Assembly: GCF_000425485.1 (NCBI RefSeq) | Contig: NZ_AUDN01000008.1 | Location: 124,001-188,000, forward strand | Origin: Flavobacterium tegetincola DSM 22377 | Lineage (GTDB): Bacteria > Bacteroidota > Bacteroidia > Flavobacteriales > Flavobacteriaceae | Reading direction: 5' to 3' | DNA length: 64,000 nucleotides | Shown: in pieces, positions 7,800 to 17,207 of the stretch | Layout of the letters: each line of letters starts with the position of its first letter | Position numbering within the stretch: the first letter of the stretch is position 1 | The notes under the pieces: model-generated | Told to the model about the DNA's origin: nothing | The model's database searches: none | Seen by the model: only the letters and a program-made list of their open reading frames with translations | Made by a program: the position numbers and the translations under genes

Positions 7800-9557
7800 A
7801 TGAGCCAGACATTTGAAAGTAACCCACTGATTGACAGATTGCCTAAACACTTAAAGCAGTTTATCAAACCGCAAGATTATGAGGATTATACTCCGATTAA
7901 CCAAGCCGTGTGGCGTTATGTGATGCGAAAAAACGTGGATTACTTAAGTAAAGTAGCGCATAATTCCTACATAGATGGACTTAAAAAAACCGGTTTAGAA
8001 GTCGAAAACATTCCAAATATGTATGGAATGAATCGTATTTTAAAAGAAATTGGTTGGGCCGCTGTGGCTGTTGACGGATTTATTCCGCCTAACGCTTTTA
8101 TGGAATTTCAAGCCTTTAATGTTCTTGTAATTGCATCGGATATCAGGCAATTAGAACACATTGAGTACACACCGGCACCAGATATTATTCATGAAGGAGC
8201 TGGACATGCACCTATTATTGCAAATCCAGAATATGCCGAATATTTAAGACGTTTTGGTGAAATTGGCTGCAAAGCCATTTCTTCAAGCAAAGATTATGAA
8301 ATGTACGAAGCCATCCGTTTACTTTCTATTCTAAAAGAAGCAGAAGGCACCCCACAGCAAGAAATTGATGCTGCCGAGAAAGCTGTTGAAGATTTACAGA
8401 ACAATATGGGCGAACTTTCTGAAATGTCGCAAATTAGAAATTTACATTGGTGGACGGTAGAATATGGTTTAATTGGAACAGTTGAAAACCCAAAAATTTA
8501 CGGCGCTGGATTATTATCTTCCATCGGCGAAAGTGCTTGGTGTATGACCGATGAAGTGAAAAAAATTCCTTATTCTCTTGCTGCGGCAGAGCAAAGTTTT
8601 GACATCACAAAACCACAACCACAGCTATTTGTAACACCTGATTTTGCTTATTTAAATCAAGTTTTAGAAGAATTTGCAAGTACAATGGCATTGCGAAAAG
8701 GAGGTCCAAAAAGCGTTAAAAAACTAATTGATTCTCAAGCATTAGGCACAATAGAATTGAGTACAGGATTACAAGTTTCTGGAAATTTCAGCGCTGTTAT
8801 TGAACACAACGGAAAATCTGTTTATGTTCAAACTACGGGCAAAACAGCTCTGTCTTACAGAGGCAAAGAACTTGTAGGTCACGGTACAAACGTCCATAAG
8901 GATGGTTTTGGAAGTCCAATTGGAATGCTTAAAGGAATCAACTTGGCTATTGAAGACATGAGCCCAAGAGATTTAAAAGCCTACAACATTTACGAAGGTG
9001 AAAAAATCACACTTGACTTTGAGGGAGATATTACGGTTTCTGGTGAAATCATTACAGGTTCAAGAAACTTACAAGGTGAAATCATTATAATCAGCTTTAA
9101 AAACTGTACGGTTATGCATGGCGAAAAAGTACTTTTCCAGCCAGATTGGGGAATCTATGATATGGCTGTAGGTAAAAAAGTGGTTTCTGCTTTTTCAGGA
9201 CCTGCAGATACAAACAGTTTTGACCTCATCACTCACGTACCTTCAAGTCAGACTATTAAGGCTTCCAAAACAGAAGAACGAACCGAATTGGAACATTTGT
9301 ACAGAAAAGTACGATCCATCCGTGAAAACAATAAGCACGGAGAATCCATTAAAAATATATTCTTAGAACTGAAGGCAAATCACCCTAAAGATTGGTTGCT
9401 TCCCCTGGAATTAATTGAAATACTCAAAGAGCGAGACGAACCTGCATTAATGCAAGAAATCTTGATCTATATTGAGAAAATAAAGGAAAACCGACCGGCA
9501 GTAAGCCAACTGATCAGCAATGGATTGGAACTGATTTTTGAAAAAGAGCCGGTTTAG
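7800..9557 (+). CDS. aromatic amino acid hydroxylase (phenylalanine hydroxylase type) with long C-terminal extension
   Basis: A pterin- and iron-dependent hydroxylase, most likely making tyrosine from phenylalanine. The iron ligands are visible: His131 and His136 in PDIIHEGAGHAPI, and Glu221 in WWTVEYGLIG, followed by YGAGLLSSIGES as in phenylalanine hydroxylases. Between them, residues 160-210 contain an unusual helical insert (YEAIRLLSILKEAEGTPQQE). After the catalytic domain, about 250 further residues (roughly 330-585) form an extension with a beta-rich part and a helical end; I do not recognise it, and bacterial PhhA enzymes of about 270-300 residues lack it. The matching cofactor recycler, pterin-4a-carbinolamine dehydratase, is encoded at 26158-26439. 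Substrate choice (Phe, Tyr or Trp) cannot be read from the sequence alone. Confidence 0.88.
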   Translation: MSQTFESNPLIDRLPKHLKQFIKPQDYEDYTPINQAVWRYVMRKNVDYLSKVAHNSYIDGLKKTGLEVENIPNMYGMNRILKEIGWAAVAVDGFIPPNAFMEFQAFNVLVIASDIRQLEHIEYTPAPDIIHEGAGHAPIIANPEYAEYLRRFGEIGCKAISSSKDYEMYEAIRLLSILKEAEGTPQQEIDAAEKAVEDLQNNMGELSEMSQIRNLHWWTVEYGLIGTVENPKIYGAGLLSSIGESAWCMTDEVKKIPYSLAAAEQSFDITKPQPQLFVTPDFAYLNQVLEEFASTMALRKGGPKSVKKLIDSQALGTIELSTGLQVSGNFSAVIEHNGKSVYVQTTGKTALSYRGKELVGHGTNVHKDGFGSPIGMLKGINLAIEDMSPRDLKAYNIYEGEKITLDFEGDITVSGEIITGSRNLQGEIIIISFKNCTVMHGEKVLFQPDWGIYDMAVGKKVVSAFSGPADTNSFDLITHVPSSQTIKASKTEERTELEHLYRKVRSIRENNKHGESIKNIFLELKANHPKDWLLPLELIEILKERDEPALMQEILIYIEKIKENRPAVSQLISNGLELIFEKEPV

Positions 9558-9592
9558 CAACATTTGTTACAGTAGGACGCGTTTCATTCTTT

Positions 9593-9600
9593 TAACTTTG
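9593..9600 (+). promoter_or_regulatory. candidate -7 element for the rhodanese gene
   Basis: TAACTTTG fits TAnnTTTG and ends 17 bases before the ATG at 9618. A TTTG at 9563-9566 is too far away (26 bases) for a standard -33 box, so only the -7 part is supported. Confidence 0.4.
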
Positions 9601-9617
9601 TCAAAAAATTAAACAAT

Positions 9618-9935
9618 ATGGGATTTTTAGATTTTATAGGCTTAGGAAGTAAAGTAAGTGACATTGAAGAATATGCAAAAAAAAGCGCCATAATAATTGA
9701 TGTCCGAAGTCACGCAGAATATGCAAATGGTCACGTGATGGGTTCAAAAAATATTCCGCTGCAAACTTTGACGCATGAAATAGAAAAAATAAAAAGTTGG
9801 AACAAACCGATTATTGCCTGCTGTCAATCGGGCATGCGAAGTGCTCAAGCAACGACTATTTTAAAGAAGAATGGCATTGACTGCATTAACGGTGGCGGAT
9901 GGAGTTCCTTGAATAACAAACTTGCCGCGATGTAA
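9618..9935 (+). CDS. rhodanese-like single-domain protein
   Basis: A 105-residue rhodanese domain with no signal peptide, so probably cytoplasmic. IIIDVRSHAEYANGHVMGSK (about residues 25-44) is the conserved CH2A-like region. The active loop is Cys69-Gln-Ser-Gly-Met-Arg74-Ser, matching C-x4-R-[ST] with an intact catalytic cysteine. It would carry a persulfide on Cys69 as a small sulfurtransferase. The partner is unknown. A short gap separates it from the GSCFA gene, and the two may be co-transcribed. Confidence 0.92.
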   Translation: MGFLDFIGLGSKVSDIEEYAKKSAIIIDVRSHAEYANGHVMGSKNIPLQTLTHEIEKIKSWNKPIIACCQSGMRSAQATTILKKNGIDCINGGGWSSLNNKLAAM

Positions 9936-9975
9936 TGCCTTCGCAGCTATGATTCAAATTATTTACTAATTTATA

Positions 9976-10938
9976 ATGCAATTTTTCACCAAGGTTCCAA
10001 TCGTCGCGACTTCTAATCCTATAAATTATCAGTCAAAGATTATTTCTGTCGGTTCTTGTTTTGCCGAAAACATGGGTGAAAAATTGCAATTTTTTCAGTT
10101 TCAAAATACGGTTAATCCTTTCGGTATTATATTCAATCCCAATTCGATTGAAAAACTAATTGCACGAGCCATTCACAACCAAATTTTTACAGACGACGAC
10201 ATCTTTTTTTACAATGAAAGATGGCAGTGTTTTGAAGTACATTCGGACCTTTCACATCAGGATAAAGAGATTTTTCTGTTGCAATTAAATCAAACTTTAG
10301 CCTCTTTTTTTAAAGAAATCAAAACGGCAACTCATTTCATACTCACGTTGGGTACTTCTTGGGTTTATAAAACAGTTGATACAAATGAAATTGTAGCCAA
10401 TTGTCATAAAGTACCTCAAAAGCAATTTGTAAAACAGCTACTTTCAAGCACTGAAATAGCCACTTCTTTGCAGAATAGTGTTGCATCTATAAAACGGGTT
10501 AATCCTAACTGTCACTTCATTTTTACAGTTTCGCCCGTCCGCCACATTAAGGATGGTTTTGTAGAAAATCAGGTGAGTAAAGCACATCTTATCGCTGCTA
10601 TCTATGATTTAATTACTCACTATAATGAAGCAGCGTATTTAAGTTATTTTCCATCTTATGAAATTATGATGGATGAACTGCGGGACTATCGTTTTTACAA
10701 TCCTGATTTGCTGCATCCAAATCAGACGGCTGTGGACTATATTTGGTCACGATTTGTAGAAACACACATTGAAAAGACTGCATTACCAACGATGCACACT
10801 GTAGAAACCATTCAAAAGGGGTTACAGCACCGCGCTTTTAATCCCGAATCTGTTTCGCATAAAAAATTTTTAGATAACCTAAAGCAAAAGACAACGAAAC
10901 TGCAATCCATCCATCCGCATATGTATTTTAAAATTTGA
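9976..10938 (+). CDS. GSCFA domain protein
   Basis: A 320-residue protein with the family's namesake motif at residues 25-32 (SVGSCFAENMG), then TVNPFGIIFNP near residue 48 and TLGTSWVYK near residue 125. A late VSPVRHIKDGF and LLHPNQTAVDYIW complete the pattern. GSCFA proteins resemble SGNH/GDSL hydrolases: the serine in GSCF, the asparagine in FNP and a DxxH-like late motif (DLLHPN) would form the active site. The substrate is unknown. No signal peptide is seen. The gene is convergent with alaS. Confidence 0.9.
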   Translation: MQFFTKVPIVATSNPINYQSKIISVGSCFAENMGEKLQFFQFQNTVNPFGIIFNPNSIEKLIARAIHNQIFTDDDIFFYNERWQCFEVHSDLSHQDKEIFLLQLNQTLASFFKEIKTATHFILTLGTSWVYKTVDTNEIVANCHKVPQKQFVKQLLSSTEIATSLQNSVASIKRVNPNCHFIFTVSPVRHIKDGFVENQVSKAHLIAAIYDLITHYNEAAYLSYFPSYEIMMDELRDYRFYNPDLLHPNQTAVDYIWSRFVETHIEKTALPTMHTVETIQKGLQHRAFNPESVSHKKFLDNLKQKTTKLQSIHPHMYFKI

Positions 10939-11022
10939 TGCTCTTATTTCCTCGTTAAATTTTGCGAACGTAGAAACATACATCAAAATTTTAAATTGGT
11001 GTATTGCGCTTTCATTTTAGTC

Positions 11023-11054
11023 AAAAAAAATAGCGCCAATATACTTGACGCTAT
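11023..11054 (-). terminator. terminator of alaS
   Basis: On the minus strand ATAGCG (11054-11049) pairs with CGCTAT (11035-11030) and is followed by eight T (complement of the A-run 11023-11030). It lies 27 bases after the alaS stop. Confidence 0.85.
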
Positions 11055-11080
11055 CCTTACTTAATTTTCTAAAACCTTGA

Positions 11081-13717
11081 CTATTTAATATAATGTAGTA
11101 CTTGATTCAGGACTGCCGTAATACCATCCACATTTTTTCCTTTTCCAGAAGCAAAGAAAGGCTGACCTCCTCCATTTCCATCAATTAATTTTCCTAATTC
11201 TCGAATAATAGCACCTGCATTTAATCCTTTTTCTGCAACTAATTCCTTTGAAATGTAGCAGTGAATATTAGGCAAATTATCTTCGATAGAAGCTAGAAAT
11301 ACAAATGAATTTGGCATTGAAGTTCCAATTGCCATTGCTAAATCTTTTGTAGCACTCATGGATAAATTAACTTGTTTTGATAAAAAATGAATCCCATCAA
11401 TTTCTTGAAATTCAGAAACTAAATCACTTTTCAATCCGTCAATTTTATCTCTCAACAATACCTCAACTTGCTTCTTTAACTTCGCATTTTCATCTTGCAA
11501 AGAAACCACCGCTTTCATCGTATCTTGCGGATTTTTCAACGTTTCCTTGATATCAGCTAATGTGTTTTCTTGTTTTGCAAAATAATCTTTAACAGCATCT
11601 CCAGTAATTGCTTCAATTCTGCGAATTCCAGCTGCAACCGCTCCTTCAGAAATAATTTTAAAATACCAAATATTCGCTGTATTTTCCACGTGAATTCCTC
11701 CACAAAGTTCCATGCTTTCGCCAAATTTAATCGCACGAACATTATCACCATATTTCTCACCAAACAACGCCATTGCACCTTCATCTAAAGCTTGCTGAAT
11801 TGGAATATTTCTTCTTTCAACTAAAGGCAATTGTTGCTGAATTCTTTCATTCACAAAATCTTCAACTTCCTTAATTTGTTCATCACTCACTTTTGAAAAG
11901 TGTGAAAAATCGAATCGCAAATTATTTGGATTAACCAATGAACCTTTTTGTTCTACATGTGTTCCTAAAATGGTTCGCAAAGCCAAATGCATCAAGTGTG
12001 TTGCCGTATGGTTTTTAGAAGAAGCCGTTCTTAGATTTGAGTTTACTCTTGCAGTAAAAGTACCTTCAAGATTTTCAGGTAAACTTTTAGCAATATGTAA
12101 AATCAGGTTATTTTCTTTTTTAGTGTCTAGAATTTCAATTGTTTCATTTGCAGAAATCAAGGTTCCTTTGTCTCCCACTTGTCCTCCACCTTCTGGATAA
12201 AATGGCGTATTATCTAAAACAATTTGATATAAAACACCGTCTTTCTTGGAATCAACTTTACGAACTCGTGTAATTTTTACTTCGTTTTCAGTTTGGTCGT
12301 AACCCACAAAAGTTTCCGTATTTCCTTGCACTAAAATTTTCCAGTCGTCAGTAGAAACTTCTGAAGCTGCACGAGAACGCGTTTTTTGCTCTAACATCGC
12401 TTTTTCAAAACCGGCTTCATCCAACTCATAACCTCTTTCTCTTAAAATCAAAGCCGTTAAATCAATTGGAAATCCGAAAGTATCGTATAATTCAAACGCT
12501 CTTGTTCCATCAACAAGTTTACCTTCAGTAGATGAAATAACATTGTCTAAAAGCTGTAATCCTTGGTCCAAAGTTCTTAAAAATGAGGCTTCTTCTTCAC
12601 GAATTACATTGGTCACTAAATTTTGTTGTGCTTTTATTTCTGGGAAAAATTCGCCCATTTGATTCGCCAAAACTTCAACCAACTTGTAAATAAAAGGCTC
12701 TTTGGTATCCAAAAATGTAAATCCGTAACGAATGGCACGACGCAAAATTCTACGAATTACATAACCAGCTCCTGTATTGGATGGTAATTGTCCATCAGCA
12801 ATTGCAAAAGCTACAGCTCGAACGTGATCTACAACGACACGAATCGCAATATTGGTTTTATTCTGCGTTTCTGAAATATCATGAACGTCATCTGAAGTAT
12901 ATTTCAAACCCGTAATTTCTTCTACTTTCTCAATTAATGGTGTAAAAACATCGGTATCGTAATTTGAAGTTTTTCCTTGCAATGCCATACATAAACGCTC
13001 AAATCCCATTCCAGTATCGACGTGTTGTGCTGGTAATTTTTCTAATGAACCATCTGCTTTACGGTTGAATTCCATAAATACATTATTCCAAATTTCCACA
13101 ACTTGTGGATGATCTGCATTTACTAATGAAAAACCTGAAACTGCAGCTCTTTCTTCATCTGAACGTAAATCAATATGGATTTCAGAACATGGACCACAAG
13201 GGCCTTGATCGCCCATTTCCCAGAAATTATCTTTTTTGTTTCCTTTTATGATTCGGTCTTCGTTTACAAATTGTTTCCACAAATCGAATGCTTCTTGATC
13301 AAACGGAACATTTTCTGAAGGGTTTCCCTCAAAAACCGACACATAGATTCTATCTTTATCTAATTTTAAAACTTCTGTTAAAAATTCCCAAGACCAATTA
13401 ATTGCTTCTTTCTTGAAATAATCACCGAAAGACCAGTTTCCAAGCATTTCAAACATGGTGTGATGATATGTATCAAAACCTACGTCTTCTAAATCGTTGT
13501 GTTTTCCTGAAACACGAAGACATTTTTGAGTATCGGCAATTCGAGTACTTTTTGGCACAGCATTTCCTAAGAAATATTCTTTAAATTGAGCCATTCCTGA
13601 GTTGTTGAACATCAAAGTTGGATCGTCTTTTAAAACGATTGGTGCTGATGGAACGATTAAGTGTCCTTTGCTTTGAAAAAAATCTAAAAATTGCTTTCTA
13701 ATATCTTGTGACTTCAT
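11081..13717 (-). CDS. alaS: alanine-tRNA ligase
   Basis: Class II synthetase charging tRNA-Ala, 878 residues from the ATG of [14 protein letters not shown]. An upstream in-frame ATG adds 11 residues that belong to an intergenic repeat, so the shorter start is chosen. The catalytic domain shows [10 protein letters not shown] and [18 protein letters not shown] near the N-terminus, and [13 protein letters not shown] near residue 235. The editing domain has [12 protein letters not shown] and the conserved CGGIHVENT, which hold zinc and remove Ser/Gly from tRNA-Ala. A C-Ala domain with [15 protein letters not shown] ends the protein. Length and domain order are normal for bacteria. Confidence 0.98.
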   Translation of the reverse strand: MKSQDIRKQFLDFFQSKGHLIVPSAPIVLKDDPTLMFNNSGMAQFKEYFLGNAVPKSTRIADTQKCLRVSGKHNDLEDVGFDTYHHTMFEMLGNWSFGDYFKKEAINWSWEFLTEVLKLDKDRIYVSVFEGNPSENVPFDQEAFDLWKQFVNEDRIIKGNKKDNFWEMGDQGPCGPCSEIHIDLRSDEERAAVSGFSLVNADHPQVVEIWNNVFMEFNRKADGSLEKLPAQHVDTGMGFERLCMALQGKTSNYDTDVFTPLIEKVEEITGLKYTSDDVHDISETQNKTNIAIRVVVDHVRAVAFAIADGQLPSNTGAGYVIRRILRRAIRYGFTFLDTKEPFIYKLVEVLANQMGEFFPEIKAQQNLVTNVIREEEASFLRTLDQGLQLLDNVISSTEGKLVDGTRAFELYDTFGFPIDLTALILRERGYELDEAGFEKAMLEQKTRSRAASEVSTDDWKILVQGNTETFVGYDQTENEVKITRVRKVDSKKDGVLYQIVLDNTPFYPEGGGQVGDKGTLISANETIEILDTKKENNLILHIAKSLPENLEGTFTARVNSNLRTASSKNHTATHLMHLALRTILGTHVEQKGSLVNPNNLRFDFSHFSKVSDEQIKEVEDFVNERIQQQLPLVERRNIPIQQALDEGAMALFGEKYGDNVRAIKFGESMELCGGIHVENTANIWYFKIISEGAVAAGIRRIEAITGDAVKDYFAKQENTLADIKETLKNPQDTMKAVVSLQDENAKLKKQVEVLLRDKIDGLKSDLVSEFQEIDGIHFLSKQVNLSMSATKDLAMAIGTSMPNSFVFLASIEDNLPNIHCYISKELVAEKGLNAGAIIRELGKLIDGNGGGQPFFASGKGKNVDGITAVLNQVLHYIK

Positions 13718-13823
13718 TTTTGAAAATTTGAAAATTTGGAAATTGAGCAATTAGAACATTTGTCATTTTTTAAACATTTGAACAAGTATCAAAATGTGTA
13801 AAATATCAAATTATCTAATTAAA
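13718..13823. repeat. AT-rich intergenic repeat (GAAAATTTG units)
   Basis: Just upstream of the alaS start there are tandem 9-base units of the type GAAAATTTG (about 13721-13742), followed by related pieces such as ATTTGTCATTTTTT, CATTTGAACAAG and CAAATTATCTAATT. Similar AAATTTGAAAATTTG runs are, from memory, a recurrent Flavobacterium intergenic repeat. They create a false N-terminal extension of alaS. Confidence 0.55.
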
Positions 13824-13904
13824 ATCACCCGAACCAATGAAACATTCATTAAATTTGTTCGACTAACCTTTTTAATAAGGTGCAAAAATAGCATTTTTTA
13901 ACTC

Positions 13905-14882
13905 ATGAAGAAGGTAAAATATTACTTCGATTCTGAAAATTTGGCCTACCGAAAAATTGTAACTAAAAAGCGTAAACGTTTTGGTTACATTGCGTTGTTT
14001 TTACTTTCGACAGCCGTTTTTGGAATTCTAAGTTTTATTGTGTTATTAAATACGCCATTTTTTGAAACACCAAAAGACCGTTTACAAGCGCGAGAAATTG
14101 AAAATTTGAAAATTAGATATGCCATTTTGAACACTAAAATGTCGGAAATTGAAGATGTGTTGGAAAATATTGAGGACCGCGACAATAATTTATACCGCAC
14201 TTATTTTAATACTTCCGTCATTCCCGACGAGCAGCGAAAAGCAGGTTTTGGTGGTGTAAATCGGTATAAGGATTTGGAAGGATTTAATAACTCAGAATTG
14301 GTTATCAATACATCTAAACGTGTGGATGTTTTGTCTAAACAAGCAGCGATTCAGTCGCGTTCTTTGGACGAAATTGTTAAATTAGCCAAAGCAAAGGAGA
14401 AACTCTTAGCGGCAATTCCTGCCATTCAGCCGGTGAAAAATGAAAATTTACGTCAGATGGCATCAGGTTTTGGATACAGAAGTGATCCATTTACAAAAGT
14501 CAGGAAGTTTCATGCAGGAATGGATTTTTCGGCAAAAACGGGAACGCCTATTTACGCAACAGGAGACGGCGTTGTGGATCGAGCAGACAGTAACGCTTCT
14601 GGATACGGAAATCACATCGTAATCAGGCACGGTTTTGGATACGAAACGCTTTATGCACATTTGAGCAAATACAACATTAAAAAAGGTCAGAAAGTCAAGC
14701 GTGGCGACCTTATAGGTTTTGTAGGAAGTACAGGACGAAGCGAAGCGCCCCATTTGCATTATGAGGTTCACAAAAATGGCGAAGTGGTCAATCCATTGAA
14801 TTACTATTACGGAAATATTTCTGCAGCAGAATTTGCTGTAATTTCAAAATTGGCGAGTCAGGAAAATCAGTCTTTGGATTAA
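13905..14882 (+). CDS. M23 family metallopeptidase (LytM domain, membrane-anchored)
   Basis: A 325-residue envelope protein with a basic N-terminus, one membrane helix (about residues 27-50, GYIALFLLSTAVFGILSFIV), a coiled-coil region (about 60-110) and a C-terminal LytM/M23 domain. The zinc motifs are present: HAGMDFSAKTGTP, and HLHYEV near residue 285 with the preceding YAHLSKY. M23 peptidases cut cross-links in peptidoglycan, or act as activators when degenerate; here the residues appear intact. From memory, homologues often sit near alaS in Flavobacteriia. The gene is followed by a MerR regulator after 67 bases. Confidence 0.92.
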   Translation: MKKVKYYFDSENLAYRKIVTKKRKRFGYIALFLLSTAVFGILSFIVLLNTPFFETPKDRLQAREIENLKIRYAILNTKMSEIEDVLENIEDRDNNLYRTYFNTSVIPDEQRKAGFGGVNRYKDLEGFNNSELVINTSKRVDVLSKQAAIQSRSLDEIVKLAKAKEKLLAAIPAIQPVKNENLRQMASGFGYRSDPFTKVRKFHAGMDFSAKTGTPIYATGDGVVDRADSNASGYGNHIVIRHGFGYETLYAHLSKYNIKKGQKVKRGDLIGFVGSTGRSEAPHLHYEVHKNGEVVNPLNYYYGNISAAEFAVISKLASQENQSLD

Positions 14883-14949
14883 GATTTAAACATTAAATTA
14901 TAATTAGGATTGTTATTTACATTGAAAAAAGATTTAAAAATAGAAAAAT

Positions 14950-15282
14950 ATGCATCTTGAATTAAATCCAGATAAACGGTATTACAGCATGGGCGAATTA
15001 GCTAAAGCGTTTGACGTTAATGCTTCGTTGATTCGATTTTGGGATAAGGAATTCGACATTTTGAAACCCAAGAAAAATGCAAAAGGAAATCGGATGTTTA
15101 CTCCTGAAGATGTTAAGAATTTACAGTTGATTTATCATCTAGTCAAAGAACGTGGATTTACGCTTGAAGGTGCAAAAACGCATTTGAAAGTGGGACAACA
15201 AAAAACATTAGACAGCTTTGATATTATCAGTAAACTAGAAAGTATTAAAGCACAATTGAACCAGATTAAAAGCGAATTATAA
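14950..15282 (+). CDS. MerR family transcriptional regulator
   Basis: A 110-residue protein with a winged helix-turn-helix of MerR type: RYYSMGELAKAFDVNASLIR then FWDKEFDILKPKKNAKGNRM (about residues 10-55), and a C-terminal coiled coil. No cysteines or ligand-binding domain follow, so it is a short MerR without an evident effector pocket. It could regulate the next operon (LemA-TPM-TPM) or the preceding peptidase, but nothing in the sequence proves this. It is 42 bases from lemA, so co-transcription is plausible. Confidence 0.9.
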   Translation: MHLELNPDKRYYSMGELAKAFDVNASLIRFWDKEFDILKPKKNAKGNRMFTPEDVKNLQLIYHLVKERGFTLEGAKTHLKVGQQKTLDSFDIISKLESIKAQLNQIKSEL

Positions 15283-15324
15283 AGACCAAATTGAACAAAT
15301 AATAAAAATTAAAAAAAAGAACAC

Positions 15325-15912
15325 ATGAAAAGATTTTTGCCTTGGATTATTGTAGCAGCTGTAGTATTTATTGGCTACTTCTGGATTAAAGGAATTAACA
15401 ACACAGCGGTTGCCTTAAACGAAAACATCAGAGAATCATGGGGAAATGTTGAAACATCTTACCAGAGAAGAAATGACCTGATTGGAAATTTGGTAAATAC
15501 AGTAAAAGGTGCTGCTGAATTTGAAAAAGGAACTTTAACAGCAGTTATTGAAGCACGTTCAAAAGCAACTTCTACAACTATTGATCCGACAAATATTTCA
15601 CCAGAACAATTGGCTGAATTTAGCAAAGCACAAAGCGGTGTTTCTTCTGCATTATCTAGGTTGTTAGTAACTGTAGAACGCTATCCTGATCTTAAAGCGA
15701 ATGCAAATTTCTTAAAGTTGCAAGATGAATTAGCCAGTACAGAAAATCAAATTTTAACTGCAAGAACGCGATTCAATGAAGCGGTTAAACCGTATAATAA
15801 TCATGTATTGACATTCCCAAATTCAATTTTTGCTGGAATGTTCGGATTTAAGGAAAAAGCATACTTTGCAGCAGTTGAAGGCGCTGACAAACCAGTTGAA
15901 GTTCAATTCTAA
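15325..15912 (+). CDS. lemA: LemA family protein
   Basis: A 195-residue protein with an N-terminal membrane helix (FLPWIIVAAVVFIGYFWI) and the LemA core: NENIRESWGNVETSYQRRND near residue 35, then helices with VERYPDLKANANFLKLQDEL and ENQILTARTRFNEAVKPYN. LemA proteins are anchored in the membrane with a helical bundle outside; their biochemical role is unknown. The pairing with two TPM-domain genes directly downstream is recurrent in Bacteroidetes and suggests a joint membrane function. It lies 10 bases from the next start. Confidence 0.93.
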   Translation: MKRFLPWIIVAAVVFIGYFWIKGINNTAVALNENIRESWGNVETSYQRRNDLIGNLVNTVKGAAEFEKGTLTAVIEARSKATSTTIDPTNISPEQLAEFSKAQSGVSSALSRLLVTVERYPDLKANANFLKLQDELASTENQILTARTRFNEAVKPYNNHVLTFPNSIFAGMFGFKEKAYFAAVEGADKPVEVQF

Positions 15913-15922
15913 AATAAAAAAA

Positions 15923-16360
15923 ATGTCAAAAGTTGAGGAGTTTTTAACCAAAGAAGAAGAGCAAGAAATCGTAAATGCAATTCAAACTGCAGAAAAAAAT
16001 ACTTCTGGCGAGATTAGAGTTCATATTGAAAAAACAACTTCCAAGGACACGTTTGATCGTGCCTTGGAAGTTTTTCATTTATTACAAATGAATGAAACCA
16101 AACTCAAAAATGGCGTTTTAATTTATCTTGCTGTTGAAGACAAATCATTTGTTATTTGCGGTGATGAAGGAATTAACGATGTCGTAGAAAATGATTTTTG
16201 GGATTGTACGAAAGACGCTATGGTCGCTCACTTTAAAACCGGAAATTTCAAACAAGGTTTGATTGATGGCATTTTAAGAGCGGGTGAACAACTTCGCACT
16301 TATTTCCCTTACGAGGAAGGCGATGAGAATGAATTATCAAATGAAATATCTAAAGGATAA
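15923..16360 (+). CDS. TPM domain protein, soluble
   Basis: A 145-residue TPM-domain protein (TLP18.3/Psb32/MOLO-1 fold). The start is ATG 15923, ten bases after lemA; a longer frame overlapping lemA is not real. Conserved features are the leading FLTKEEEQEIVNAIQTAEKN, the strand GEIRVHIEK, and KNGVLIYLAVEDKSFVICGD. There is no signal peptide or membrane helix, so it is probably cytoplasmic. Its partner downstream carries the same fold with a signal peptide, implying a pair on the two sides of the membrane. The biochemical function is unknown. Confidence 0.85.
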   Translation: MSKVEEFLTKEEEQEIVNAIQTAEKNTSGEIRVHIEKTTSKDTFDRALEVFHLLQMNETKLKNGVLIYLAVEDKSFVICGDEGINDVVENDFWDCTKDAMVAHFKTGNFKQGLIDGILRAGEQLRTYFPYEEGDENELSNEISKG

Positions 16361-16363
16361 AGA

Positions 16364-17188
16364 ATGAAGTTCCAAAAAATAAAGAATACAAATTCCAAGT
16401 GGAAAAATAAATTGCTGCTTTTGGCGCTCTTGCTTCAAGTTGGATTTAGTTTTGCACAGTTTACCATTCCTGAAATTCCAAAATTTCAAACCAGTGTTTA
16501 TGACTATGCGGGTGTTTTAAATGCACAGGAGAAAGCAGCTTTAGAACAAAAGTTAATCAATTATAGTGATTCTACTTCAACACAAATTGTGATCATTACT
16601 ATTGAAAGTTTGAAAGGCGAAGATATTGGTTTTCTTACGCCAAAGTGGGGCCAAACTTGGGGAATTGGTGGAAGCGAAAAAAATGACAACGGTGTAATTA
16701 TACTTCTTGCCGAAAAAGAACGCAAAATATGGATTTCGGCAGGTTATGGAGTGGAAGACCGTTTAACAGCAGGAATTGGCGGCGAAATTACGCGAAATAA
16801 CATTTTGCCTGAATTTAAAGCCGGTAGTTATTACCGCGGACTTGACGCAGGAACGGATGCTATTTTTGAGGTTTTAAAAGGAAAATACAAAGGAGAACGG
16901 AAAAACAACAAAAGCGATGGAAGTCCCTTTCCAATTGTGCTCATACTTATTTTTATTGTCATTATTTTTTTAATTGCAAAGAAAAATGGCGGTGGTAATA
17001 ATGGCAAAAACGGCAATAATGGTGGTGGTTTTGGCTTGGCCGAAATGATCATCCTGAGCAGTTTAGGCCGAGGTGGCGGATTTGGCGGAGGTTCTTCTGG
17101 CGGCGGATTTGGCGGCGGAGGCGGTGGCTTCGGTGGTGGATTTGGCGGAGGAGGATTTTCTGGAGGTGGCTCTGGTGGAAGTTGGTAA
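16364..17188 (+). CDS. TPM domain protein with glycine-rich tail (YgcG-like)
   Basis: A 274-residue envelope protein: a signal peptide (LLLLALLLQVGFSFAQ), a TPM domain (about residues 40-165, with YDYAGVLNAQEKAALEQKL, then RKIWISAGYGVEDRLT), a membrane helix (FPIVLILIFIVIIFLIA, about 190-206), and a tail of almost pure glycine, serine and phenylalanine ending GGSSGGGFGGGGGGFGGG and so on. This is the classic YgcG layout. It begins 3 bases after the preceding stop, so it is in the LemA operon. The glycine coding run raises local G+C and creates a false overlapping frame. Homologues in other bacteria localise to the envelope; no enzyme activity is assigned with confidence. Confidence 0.88.
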   Translation: MKFQKIKNTNSKWKNKLLLLALLLQVGFSFAQFTIPEIPKFQTSVYDYAGVLNAQEKAALEQKLINYSDSTSTQIVIITIESLKGEDIGFLTPKWGQTWGIGGSEKNDNGVIILLAEKERKIWISAGYGVEDRLTAGIGGEITRNNILPEFKAGSYYRGLDAGTDAIFEVLKGKYKGERKNNKSDGSPFPIVLILIFIVIIFLIAKKNGGGNNGKNGNNGGGFGLAEMIILSSLGRGGGFGGGSSGGGFGGGGGGFGGGFGGGGFSGGGSGGSW

Positions 17189-17207
17189 TTTAAATATAAA
17201 AAAGCAC

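Noticed and set aside
13718-13750. 11-residue N-terminal extension of AlaRS
   Set aside because: It is encoded by AT-rich GAAAATTTG repeats and is absent from the family consensus, which begins at MKSQDIRK.
17073-17207. Open frame rich in alanine, aspartate, leucine and valine overlapping the glycine-rich TPM gene
   Set aside because: It is the shifted translation of GGC-rich glycine codons and has no independent support; the true downstream start is at 17208.
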